Below are positions 1 to 5,076 of a stretch of 5,076 bases of DNA, piece after piece. The position numbers and the translations under genes are program-made. The notes beneath the pieces are model-generated. The model made no database searches. It had not been told where the DNA came from and worked only from the letters and a program-made list of their open reading frames with translations. The first letter of the stretch is position 1. The number at the start of each line of letters is the position of its first letter. This DNA is from Alphaproteobacteria bacterium. GTDB lineage: Bacteria; Pseudomonadota; Alphaproteobacteria; Sphingomonadales; Sphingomonadaceae. Where the stretch lies: the NCBI GenBank assembly GCA_018970965.1, contig JAGWVG010000136.1:1-5076 (forward strand). The letters run 5' to 3'.

Positions 1-141
1 CTTGCCGCCAGCCTCATGGTTGGACTGAGCTTGGCTGGCGTACCAAGTTATGCTGCAGGCGCTTTGGCTACCGCGGCTGGCTTACTTCTCCGCGGGGGCG
101 CCCTTTTGCGCGGGTGGGAATTGCCCATCTATCGGCGCTAA
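1..141 (+). CDS. C-terminal end of a TRIC/UPF0126-like membrane protein (partial)
   Basis: An open frame enters at the left edge and ends at TAA 139-141, giving the last 46 residues of a protein whose start lies outside the window. The visible part is a hydrophobic, Ala/Gly/Leu-rich helix followed by a short polar end. Its closing pattern is R-G-G-A-L-L-R-G-W-E-L-P-I-Y-R-R. This resembles the usual end of bacterial trimeric intracellular cation channel proteins (TRIC, formerly UPF0126, YadS/YicG-like). In that family a last membrane helix after a G-x-P turn runs into an R-x-x-A-x-x-x-G-W-x-L-P tail. Such proteins are inner-membrane channels proposed to conduct potassium or other monovalent cations. 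The assignment rests on this tail alone, from memory of the family. It could be another multi-pass membrane protein. Reading frame and stop are clear, and no obvious terminator hairpin follows. Confidence 0.6.
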   Translation, partial: LAASLMVGLSLAGVPSYAAGALATAAGLLLRGGALLRGWELPIYRR

Positions 142-230
142 GACCTCCATGGCAAAAGCGACCATTAGGTTGATTTAGATTAAGACGCCGAGAGAGAAAT
201 CCGGTTAAGGCAACGGACAGGACGGCGCTG

Positions 231-238
231 AAAGAGGA
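231..238 (+). promoter_or_regulatory. Ribosome binding site of the secreted calcium-loop protein
   Basis: The purine-rich AAAGAGGA lies 5 nt before the ATG at 244. It is a good Shine-Dalgarno match at a normal distance and fixes the start, which also leaves a complete signal peptide at the N-terminus. Confidence 0.7.
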
Positions 239-243
239 ACAAG

Positions 244-1107
244 ATGGCAGCACGATCGACAATAAGAGGCGCATTATTGGCGGTGCTGATGGCTGCACCA
301 TTCTCGGCCTCAACGCTTATGGCGCAACCCACCCTCTCAAATGCCGAAGCCGCCTTCCGCGCGGTCGCCGCACAAGCAGATGCGCCGCAAGATCAGGCCG
401 CGCTCAAACTCTTATGCGCCCAGCGGACCGAGGGGGGCGTGATTAGTTTTATCACTGGTGCAGATGGTAAAGTTCTGCTGGCCGCCTTGTCTGCTCAGCC
501 TTTGACCGATGTGACGCGCGATATCTGGCTTAGCCCCCGCTTTTTGCGAGCGGGCGAAGCGCCCGCTGCGGGCAGTGAAACGGGCACCGAAGACTGGGCC
601 TATGTTTATGACGGCAATGGCGATGGCCAAATTGATCATATGGCCTTTTTAATTGGCGCTCTGCCAACCGAGCCCAAAACAGGTGCGCAGGCCCTTCCCA
701 ATATTTTAGGGGATCGCCTTCGCATCAAAAATGCCGCCATGCTTGACCGCGTTTTACAGGCGATGCGCTTTGGCTTTTGGCAGGCGCGCGATGAAGATGG
801 GGATGGCGTTCCAGATAGCATGGCCATGCCCGCGCGGCGGCGGGATAATGGCTGGTATCGAGGCTGGGCGATATTTGATCGACGCGCCACCAGTGAAGAT
901 GCGTCATGCCGGTTCATGGACCCCAATGGGAAGATTGTCGGGAGTTGTCAGGCCACAAACGAACCCGGCGAATATGGAAATAATCGTCTGACAACGCATG
1001 TTTGGGTGCGTGATCCTGGCCCGATATTCTCAGCGATTTTGGATGCTGCTGCGGACTGTAAAATTGCCCCCGGCCAATTGCAGTCCACACCCATTAATCG
1101 GCCTTAA
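244..1107 (+). CDS. Secreted protein with two Asp-rich calcium-type loops, unknown family
   Basis: This 287-residue protein is not one I recognise. Residues 1-27 look like a Sec signal peptide: Arg at 4 and 8, a hydrophobic core at about 10-20, and a probable cut after L-M-A, leaving Gln28 as the mature N-terminus. It should therefore be periplasmic or secreted. Two loops match the D-x-D/N-x-D-G-x-x-D calcium-binding pattern: residues 123-131 (D-G-N-G-D-G-Q-I-D) and 183-191 (D-E-D-G-D-G-V-P-D). They lack the Glu at loop position 12 of classical EF-hands, so they resemble thrombospondin type-3 or dockerin-like loops. Four cysteines (58, 222, 235, 272) all fall in the mature part and could form two disulfides, as expected outside the cytoplasm. 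No catalytic motif is evident. The start is supported by a Shine-Dalgarno sequence at 231-238. The gene begins 102 nt after the preceding gene and converges on a small minus-strand gene. Calcium binding is inferred from the loop pattern. Confidence 0.85.
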   Translation: MAARSTIRGALLAVLMAAPFSASTLMAQPTLSNAEAAFRAVAAQADAPQDQAALKLLCAQRTEGGVISFITGADGKVLLAALSAQPLTDVTRDIWLSPRFLRAGEAPAAGSETGTEDWAYVYDGNGDGQIDHMAFLIGALPTEPKTGAQALPNILGDRLRIKNAAMLDRVLQAMRFGFWQARDEDGDGVPDSMAMPARRRDNGWYRGWAIFDRRATSEDASCRFMDPNGKIVGSCQATNEPGEYGNNRLTTHVWVRDPGPIFSAILDAAADCKIAPGQLQSTPINRP

Positions 1108-1331
1108 TCCAGCACCCGGCCACCCCGACACGGAATAAAGATTGCAAAACCTGCCGCCGCCGCGGCAGTGCCGAAGACAAGGGCCAGGCTCCATCGGGTC
1201 AGCCCAAAACGGTCAATCGCAGCGATCGCGACAACCAACACCATCAACAGCGGGAACAAACGAAGCAGCCATGGCGTGTAATGAACATTCAGTGCAAAAA
1301 GGCCAATGAGAATAATAAGCCAGACGATCAT
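1104..1331 (-). CDS. Small predicted membrane protein (75 aa), hypothetical
   Basis: The predicted product is strongly hydrophobic, with about three membrane segments at residues 2-15, 20-39 and 48-67 separated by short polar turns (N-V-H-Y-T and D-R-F-G-L-T-R-W). It ends in a charged tail, C-R-G-G-R-V-L-D. Positive charge sits in the turns and tail, as in real small inner-membrane proteins. Its stop codon overlaps that of the convergent secreted-protein gene through the shared tetranucleotide TTAA at 1104-1107. Reading back from the ATG in frame, there is a TAG 12 codons upstream and no other ATG, GTG or TTG, so this start is forced. No clear Shine-Dalgarno sequence precedes it, so it would need a weak or leaderless start. 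An AT-rich promoter-like region lies upstream. I do not recognise the family. A chance hydrophobic frame remains possible, although the fit between the two stops and the membrane-like composition favour a gene. Confidence 0.5.
   Translation of the reverse strand: MIVWLIILIGLFALNVHYTPWLLRLFPLLMVLVVAIAAIDRFGLTRWSLALVFGTAAAAAGFAIFIPCRGGRVLD
1151..1168 (-). terminator. GC-rich hairpin near the convergent gene ends (possible terminator)
   Basis: A perfect 7-bp stem, CTGCCGC (1151-1157) with GCGGCAG (1162-1168), encloses a 4-nt loop. Read on the minus strand it is followed by GTTTTGC and then another T-rich stretch, so it could end transcription in that direction. It lies inside the last third of the small minus-strand gene, over the codons for its alanine run, which argues that codon repetition produced it. 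On the plus strand it lies 44 nt after the secreted-protein stop but has no U tract there. It may act as a bidirectional block at the convergent junction; this is weakly supported. Confidence 0.25.
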
Positions 1332-1425
1332 AAGACGCGCACCGTTGAGAAGTTTTGAGGTGACACGCTAATCTCTGCCACAAACAATGTAACATTAATT
1401 CGTCAGACCTATACAAACTAATGTA

Positions 1426-1516
1426 TGATCCACTTAAATATTTAATGTTTATTGATGGCTCAGAATCGTACATTGTGTGAAATTGTTATATTATCAATAT
1501 GTGCACTGATCCACTT
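1426..1516. repeat. Perfect 10-bp direct repeat TGATCCACTT, 81 bp apart
   Basis: TGATCCACTT occurs at 1426-1435 and again at 1507-1516, each followed by an A/T-rich run (AAATA and TAATA). On the minus strand each reads AAGTGGATCA. Both copies lie within the AT-rich island upstream of the small membrane gene, a position suited to paired binding sites for a regulator. No known operator is recognised, and the two copies could be chance or remnants of a local duplication. Confidence 0.4.
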
Positions 1517-1548
1517 TAATAGAAAATCCCTTGATCGGTTAATCTTCG

Positions 1549-1573
1549 GGAACAATTTGTCATGCCCTCGGTT
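1549..1573 (+). promoter_or_regulatory. EcfG-type promoter match facing panD antisense (tentative)
   Basis: A perfect GGAAC -35 element (1549-1553) is followed, after 16 nt, by GGTT (1570-1573), one base from the CGTT -10 element. The alphaproteobacterial general stress sigma factor EcfG recognises GGAAC, 16-17 nt, CGTT. Transcription would run rightwards from about 1580 through the C-run hairpin and into panD antisense. No plus-strand protein gene follows, so the product would be a non-coding or antisense RNA. The motif is short and the match imperfect. Confidence 0.3.
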
Positions 1574-1632
1574 TGTGTTCTGCTGCGCGTTCATTTCGCG
1601 CGGCTGAGACAGGTTCATTTCTGGATCTGTTT

Positions 1633-1689
1633 GGGTATCCTGTGACCCCTTGGCTCCCCCCTTCCCCCCGCCCGGTTCGCAGGATACCC
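1633..1689 (-). other. Perfect 10-bp inverted repeat enclosing a G-quadruplex motif, 3' of panD
   Basis: GGGTATCCTG (1633-1642) and CAGGATACCC (1680-1689) are exact reverse complements separated by 37 nt. On the minus strand the enclosed segment carries four G runs of 3, 6, 6 and 4 (1671-1673, 1664-1669, 1656-1661, 1646-1649) separated by 1, 2 and 6 nt. This fits the canonical pattern of four G3+ runs with loops of 1-7 nt. The element starts about 40 nt after the panD stop, so it would lie in the panD 3' untranslated RNA, with the stem holding the quadruplex ends together. No T run follows on either strand, so it is not a standard intrinsic terminator. It may protect or terminate the transcript, or be one copy of a dispersed repeat. 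Confidence 0.55.
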
Positions 1690-1728
1690 TTCGTCTCGGC
1701 GTGGGGCGGGATTAAGCGGGGACGCGCG

Positions 1729-2094
1729 TCACAAAATGGTGTGCGGCGTATCTACCAAATCACGAACATAGTGGTTTTTGTCATCAACCAAAATCACTTG
1801 CGGGGTGATCGGCTTATCCGTCAATTCAAAGCCCATGATAATCACCTGCTCGCCACGCGTGATGAGGTGGGCCGCAGCGCCATTGATTTCAATCGCTCCA
1901 GATCCGCGCGCACCCGCAATCACATAAGTTTCCAAACGCGCGCCACTGGTGTTCGAAACAATCAACACTTTCTCGCCCGGCCAAAGCCCCACGCGATCGC
2001 ACAGATCCATGTCGATCGTGATGCTGCCAATATAGGCCAGATTTGCTTCGGTCACCGTGGCGTTATGAATTTTGGATCGCACAACAAAGCGCAT
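1729..2094 (-). CDS. panD: Aspartate 1-decarboxylase (pyruvoyl-dependent)
   Basis: PanD converts L-aspartate to beta-alanine and CO2, supplying the beta-alanine half of pantothenate for coenzyme A. It is a cytoplasmic tetramer whose proenzyme cuts itself between Gly and Ser, turning the Ser into the catalytic pyruvoyl group. The 121-residue length is typical. The processing site is Gly23-Ser24 within Y-I-G-S-I-T-I-D. Counterparts of the known active-site residues are present: Lys8, His10, Tyr21, Arg53, Thr56, Tyr57 and Asn71, the last within the family signature I-N-G-A-A-A. The stretch E-T-Y-V-I-x-G-x-R-G-S-G (55-66) is also characteristic. Residues beyond about 90 form a variable tail. The ATG is preceded by GAAAG on the coding strand at a suitable distance. 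The gene lies 97 nt downstream of the sensor kinase on the same strand, with a candidate terminator between, so it is probably transcribed separately. A TTGACC at 2155-2150 could be its -35, but no good -10 follows. No other pantothenate gene is in view. Confidence 0.97.
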   Translation of the reverse strand: MRFVVRSKIHNATVTEANLAYIGSITIDMDLCDRVGLWPGEKVLIVSNTSGARLETYVIAGARGSGAIEINGAAAHLITRGEQVIIMGFELTDKPITPQVILVDDKNHYVRDLVDTPHTIL

Positions 2095-2171
2095 GGATCA
2101 TCTTTCAATAGAGCAGCGTGGCGGTTCCATCTGCCAAGCAGCGGGCGTTGGTCAAGGCTGCAAATATAGGA

Positions 2172-2191
2172 AGGGCGTTGCAGATCGCCCT
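2172..2191 (-). terminator. Weak intrinsic terminator candidate after the sensor kinase
   Basis: On the minus strand, AGGGCG pairs with CGCCCT across an 8-nt loop, starting 4 nt after the kinase TAA (2197-2195). A moderately T-rich stretch, TCCTATATTT, follows. The 6-bp GC-rich stem in exactly this position suggests a terminator, but the U tract is interrupted, so termination may be partial. Confidence 0.4.
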
Positions 2192-2194
2192 AAT

Positions 2195-4945
2195 TTAAGT
2201 GGTTGCTTCCTCAGTCAGCGCCTCAAGCGGCAGGCGCATTTCAAGCCTTAGTCCATCAGGGCTCCAATCCGCCGACAAATTTCCTCCCAGCTGATCCTCA
2301 ACTGAGGTGTGGATGACAGTCCATCCAAAGCCGCTTGTCGTTGGCGGGGAGGTGGCAAGCCCCCCTCGTTCTATCCAACTGAGCGTCAACTCATTCGCGT
2401 GGCCAGCGCTTGTCAGCGCCCATTGGATCGCCACGCGTCCTTTTGGCCCGGCAAGTGCCCCATATTTGACGGCATTTGTCACCAGCTCATGAACTACAAG
2501 CGCCAAGGCTTGCGCAGCGGCGGGCTTAAGGCGGATCATCGGGCCATTAATGACGAAGCGGCTTGGATCAATTTGGTCGGCATCCGTCAAACCAAAGGGC
2601 GCCACCTCATCGCCAACAAGCCGATGCAAATCGACGCCTTCCCATCGATTTTCGGCAAGCAAATTGTGCGTGCGGGCAAGGCTTTGGATTCGGCCTGTCA
2701 CCATCCGTCGAAAACTGGCCACAGTGTCCGACTGAGTTAGCTGGACAATGGCCTGCACCACCGCCAGCACATTTTTGGCGCGATGATCAACTTCTCGCGA
2801 CAAAAGGCGCTCGCGCGCCTCGCTGCGCTTGCGATCTGTAATATCAATAAAAGCTGCAACTGATCCGCGCAGTTGGCCCTGTGCGTCAAATAAAGGGCTC
2901 GCATTGCCCAGCAGATGCACAACGCTGCCATCGCTGAATACAACCCGCTCTTCGAAATTCCGAATAGCTTCGCCTCGCGCGGCGCGCTGAACAGGCAGAT
3001 CGGTGGGCGCAAGTTCTACCCCATTTCGATCAAACACTCTGAAATGAGACACCAAACTCGGGTCGTCCGCCGTTTTCGACATGTTGGCGGATGGGTCAGG
3101 AATGCGGAGCGTTTCCGAAGAAAAGGCATTGCCCGTCACTTCAGTGCAGTCGGGGTCATGCGCAAACCAAATTGCTGCTGGCACGGCACGCAGCACGACC
3201 TCCAGCTCGTTTGCGCGCATCTGAACTTCATTTTCGGCCAGTTTGCGTTCGGTGACATCCTGCACAATCGCCAACACAAAGGCGGGCTTGCCCTCGCTAT
3301 CATGAACTAAGGTCAGGCTTTCATCCGCCCATACGCCCGAGGCTTCAGGGCTTGCATAACGCCGCTCAATCCGGCTGGAGTCATTTTGTCCCGCAAGCAA
3401 GGCAGCAATATGTCGATGCGCATCGCTTAGCCCCTTAAGGGGTTCTGCCCGGCCTTTAATATTCTGCCAGTCCGCGCCGTATAGGTCAGCCACAGGCATG
3501 CCAACCATTTGGCAGAAGCGGTCATTCGCTTCCAAAATATGGCCGCCAAGCGTCAATCGCACCACGCCAACGCCCGCTTGCTCAAAGACGGCGCGATAGG
3601 TTTCCTCTGCCTTGGACAGGCGTTGCTCCAGCTGCCAACGTTCGGTCACATCGACAAAGGCCCCAGTGACATAATCGGGCAAACCCTGCCCATCGCTCAC
3701 AAGCCGGCCACGCGCTTGCAAAATGCGCGGCGCCCCATCCGCACCGCCTAGCCGGGCGGAAAAACTAAAGTCTCCCCCACGGCGCAAGCATGTTTCGAAA
3801 GCCTCAAAAACTGCGGCGCGATCATCGGGGTGGAACAATACCACCAAGTCTTCCAAGCGCTGCAGCCTCTCCATCGCGTTGGCGCGCAGCAAATGGGAAA
3901 GCGCATCATCACAATCAAGAATATCGCTTTGGAAGCGCCAGCGGAATGTCCCTGCACCACTGGCTTCAACGGCCGCGCGAAGCCGCTCTTCGCGGGCGCG
4001 CAGCGCTTCTTTGGTGCGCCGCTCATCCGCGATGGTGGCAAGAAACAAGGTGGTCAGCGCCGTCACAGCAATAAATTGTTGCAACAAAGGGATGCTGTTC
4101 GGCCCAATGCGGGCATGGCTCGCAAATGGCCCCATGGCTTGGCTTGTCCCCCAGACCGCCAAAGCCGATGTGATAAATAGGACAAGCGATGCCCCCCGGA
4201 CATCAAAGGCCAGCGCCGCCCAAACCATGATGGGTAATAAATGCCATGTTCGCAGCGCCTCATCTGCCGGTCCGGTAAAAACGAGCAACGCGGCCGTGGC
4301 CGCCGCCACAGCCAAGATCGCCAAGTGAAGGCGCTGACCAAGCGATAAGGGCCGACTGCGATCAGACCATGAGAGGACGAGCGGGCCGAGCGTCACGGCA
4401 CCAGCAAAATTACCAATGGCCCAACTGGCAAATAAGGCTGAGCCGCGGTCTAGGCCGACGCCTGAAGAGACCATCAAAGTCACTGTGCCAATTGCCGCAG
4501 AGATGCAGGCCCCAAGGGCCGCGCCGCCAAAAAGATACCGGCCAACATCGGGCAATGTCGGCAATCGCGGATCAATTCCACCCAGTCTGCGGATGACAAG
4601 TACAGGGCCAATTGATCCCAAGACATTGGCACAGCCAATCATGGCGTCGGCCCAAAGGGGCTGCTGCGAACCAGAGAGCAGCGCTGCCAAAATCCGCCCA
4701 ATAAATATCGCAGGCCACGCCCGTAACCCGCCAATTAACAAGCCCGCAAGACCGATGCCTGAAGCGGGCCACACGGGCGAGCCAGCACCACTGACCATCG
4801 CCCAATTCAGGCCAATATATGCAAAGACCGTATAGGACAGCGTGAAAAGCGTTAAAAACAAGACATAGTCGCGCTGAGGTGCAGATGGCCATGAGGATGC
4901 ATTCCATTTGCTTGGCCAGTATCTGCCAAAATCCTGCACTGGCAC
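2195..4945 (-). CDS. Membrane sensor histidine kinase, MASE1-PAS-PAS-PAS-HWE type
   Basis: This 916-residue protein is a membrane-anchored sensor that should autophosphorylate on His and pass the phosphate to a response regulator. Residues about 25-305 form a MASE1-like sensor with roughly eight membrane segments, followed by a charged helical linker (306-325). Three PAS domains follow: about 317-436 (PAS_3-like, ending F-V-D-V-T-E-R), 446-568 (ending V-Q-D-V-T-E-R) and 578-706 (ending F-I-D-I-T-D-R). Each ends with the usual D-x-T-x-R hinge. The kinase core is of the HWE class: the phospho-acceptor is His721 in R-E-V-D-H-R-A-K-N, the N box is H-E-L-V-T-N-A-V-K-Y-G-A-L (819-831) with the class-defining His819, and W-I-E at 857-859 is the class-defining W-x-E. 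G-F-G-W at 872-875 is the glycine box. The protein has no receiver domain, and no response regulator gene is in view. It starts at GTG (4943-4945): an in-frame TAG lies four codons upstream, and AGGAAGG sits 4 nt before the GTG. The signal sensed is unknown. Confidence 0.93.
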   Translation of the reverse strand: MPVQDFGRYWPSKWNASSWPSAPQRDYVLFLTLFTLSYTVFAYIGLNWAMVSGAGSPVWPASGIGLAGLLIGGLRAWPAIFIGRILAALLSGSQQPLWADAMIGCANVLGSIGPVLVIRRLGGIDPRLPTLPDVGRYLFGGAALGACISAAIGTVTLMVSSGVGLDRGSALFASWAIGNFAGAVTLGPLVLSWSDRSRPLSLGQRLHLAILAVAAATAALLVFTGPADEALRTWHLLPIMVWAALAFDVRGASLVLFITSALAVWGTSQAMGPFASHARIGPNSIPLLQQFIAVTALTTLFLATIADERRTKEALRAREERLRAAVEASGAGTFRWRFQSDILDCDDALSHLLRANAMERLQRLEDLVVLFHPDDRAAVFEAFETCLRRGGDFSFSARLGGADGAPRILQARGRLVSDGQGLPDYVTGAFVDVTERWQLEQRLSKAEETYRAVFEQAGVGVVRLTLGGHILEANDRFCQMVGMPVADLYGADWQNIKGRAEPLKGLSDAHRHIAALLAGQNDSSRIERRYASPEASGVWADESLTLVHDSEGKPAFVLAIVQDVTERKLAENEVQMRANELEVVLRAVPAAIWFAHDPDCTEVTGNAFSSETLRIPDPSANMSKTADDPSLVSHFRVFDRNGVELAPTDLPVQRAARGEAIRNFEERVVFSDGSVVHLLGNASPLFDAQGQLRGSVAAFIDITDRKRSEARERLLSREVDHRAKNVLAVVQAIVQLTQSDTVASFRRMVTGRIQSLARTHNLLAENRWEGVDLHRLVGDEVAPFGLTDADQIDPSRFVINGPMIRLKPAAAQALALVVHELVTNAVKYGALAGPKGRVAIQWALTSAGHANELTLSWIERGGLATSPPTTSGFGWTVIHTSVEDQLGGNLSADWSPDGLRLEMRLPLEALTEEATT

Positions 4946-4949
4946 GCAC

Positions 4950-4956
4950 CCTTCCT
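4950..4956 (-). promoter_or_regulatory. Ribosome binding site deciding the GTG start of the sensor kinase
   Basis: On the minus strand AGGAAGG lies 4 nt before the GTG at 4945-4943. The in-frame TAG just upstream overlaps this site, so no longer protein is possible, and the next in-frame ATG is codon 50, inside the first membrane segment. The GTG is therefore the only sensible start. Confidence 0.65.
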
Positions 4957-5006
4957 ATCGCAGCCCCATGGCCAACAGGCTGAAAGCTAATCTGAAAGCA
5001 CGTATC

Positions 5007-5032
5007 AACGCAAATAAGTGGCGGCAAATTCC
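5007..5032 (-). promoter_or_regulatory. EcfG-type promoter candidate for the sensor kinase
   Basis: On the minus strand GGAAT (5032-5028), a 17-nt spacer and CGTT (5010-5007) differ by one base from the EcfG general stress consensus GGAAC-N16/17-CGTT. Transcription would begin near 4998, giving a leader of about 50 nt before the GTG. Orientation, spacing and distance all suit the kinase gene. The rest of the upstream stretch to 5076 shows nothing else recognisable. Confidence 0.45.
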
Positions 5033-5076
5033 TCCATTTGGGAAGCTAAAACTAATGCATGTTAATCCTATACGCC

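Larger units (their letters stand above)
1332..1728. other. Intergenic region between panD and the small membrane gene: AT island plus G/C-run hairpin
   Basis: No convincing protein gene is seen in these 397 bases; open frames that cross it are low-complexity or run antisense to panD. Two halves differ sharply in composition. Positions 1381-1500 contain 32 G/C in 120 bases (27%), far below the flanking genes. They hold a palindrome AATGT-A-ACATT (1386-1396), an ATACA/TGTAT inverted pair (1411-1426) and a direct repeat (see separate entry). Positions 1621-1680 are 67% GC with long C runs on the plus strand. The flanking genes are both on the minus strand, so the AT-rich half is the natural place for the promoter of the small membrane gene. 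The GC-rich half would be the 3' untranslated region of panD. A plus-strand EcfG-like promoter match sits between the halves. A second short direct repeat, GTTCATTTC at 1589-1597 and 1613-1621, is also present. Confidence 0.6.

Noticed and set aside
1213..1473. An 86-codon minus-strand frame spanning the AT-rich island and the small membrane gene.
   Set aside because: It overlaps the small membrane gene in another frame, has mixed Cys/Ser/Tyr-rich composition without a fold signal, and lies partly in non-coding AT-rich DNA.
1474..1489. TGTGTGAAATTGTTAT, which by memory matches 16 nt of the lac promoter-operator region found in common cloning vectors.
   Set aside because: The match stops on both sides (ATTATC follows where lac has CCGCTC), and no other vector or lac sequence is present. 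It is most likely coincidence in an AT-rich stretch.
1701..1722. G-rich repeats GCGGG-ATTAA-GCGGG just after panD as a terminator.
   Set aside because: The two arms are direct and not inverted copies, so they cannot form a hairpin, and no T run follows.
2127..2155. A sigma-70 promoter for panD based on TTGACC at 2155-2150.
   Set aside because: The hexamer 17 nt downstream is AGATGG, a poor -10 element, so it is mentioned in the panD entry but not annotated.
1573..2169. A 198-codon plus-strand open frame.
   Set aside because: It starts at a TTG without a ribosome binding site, crosses the C-run hairpin and then runs antisense through all of panD, whose family match is certain.
4416..4835. 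A 139-codon plus-strand open frame, and similar long frames opposite the sensor kinase.
   Set aside because: They are antisense shadows of the MASE1 and PAS coding sequence, with Pro/Arg/Ala-rich products and no recognisable domains.

Overview
The window looks like ordinary chromosome of an alphaproteobacterium, possibly a sphingomonad. This rests on the moderate-to-high GC content of the coding regions, an HWE-family histidine kinase (a family concentrated in Alphaproteobacteria), and motifs resembling alphaproteobacterial EcfG stress promoters. There are no rRNA, tRNA, CRISPR or insertion-sequence features. The genus assignment is inference only.

Layout, left to right. Positions 1-141 hold the 3' end of a plus-strand membrane protein resembling the C-terminus of the TRIC/UPF0126 cation-channel family. 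Positions 244-1107 encode a secreted protein of unknown family with two Asp-rich calcium-type loops. It meets, tail to tail, a tiny minus-strand predicted membrane protein (1104-1331), and the two stop codons share the palindrome TTAA. Positions 1332-1728 are non-coding and unusually structured. They contain an AT-rich island (27% GC over 1381-1500) with a perfect 10-bp direct repeat and an EcfG-like promoter match on the plus strand. Further along is a G-quadruplex-type tract enclosed by a perfect 10-bp inverted repeat, just 3' of panD. Positions 1729-2094 (minus) encode aspartate 1-decarboxylase, PanD, with all key residues present. Positions 2195-4945 (minus) encode a 916-residue membrane sensor kinase, MASE1-PAS-PAS-PAS-HWE kinase, starting at a GTG with a good ribosome binding site. 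Upstream of it (4946-5076) is a near-consensus EcfG-type promoter.

How the genes relate. No pathway joins these genes. PanD makes beta-alanine for pantothenate and coenzyme A. The kinase is an orphan in this window, with no response regulator beside it. Its family and its candidate promoter both point, by inference, towards general stress response signalling. The most unusual material is the roughly 400-bp gap between panD and the small membrane gene. I found no convincing new multi-gene system.
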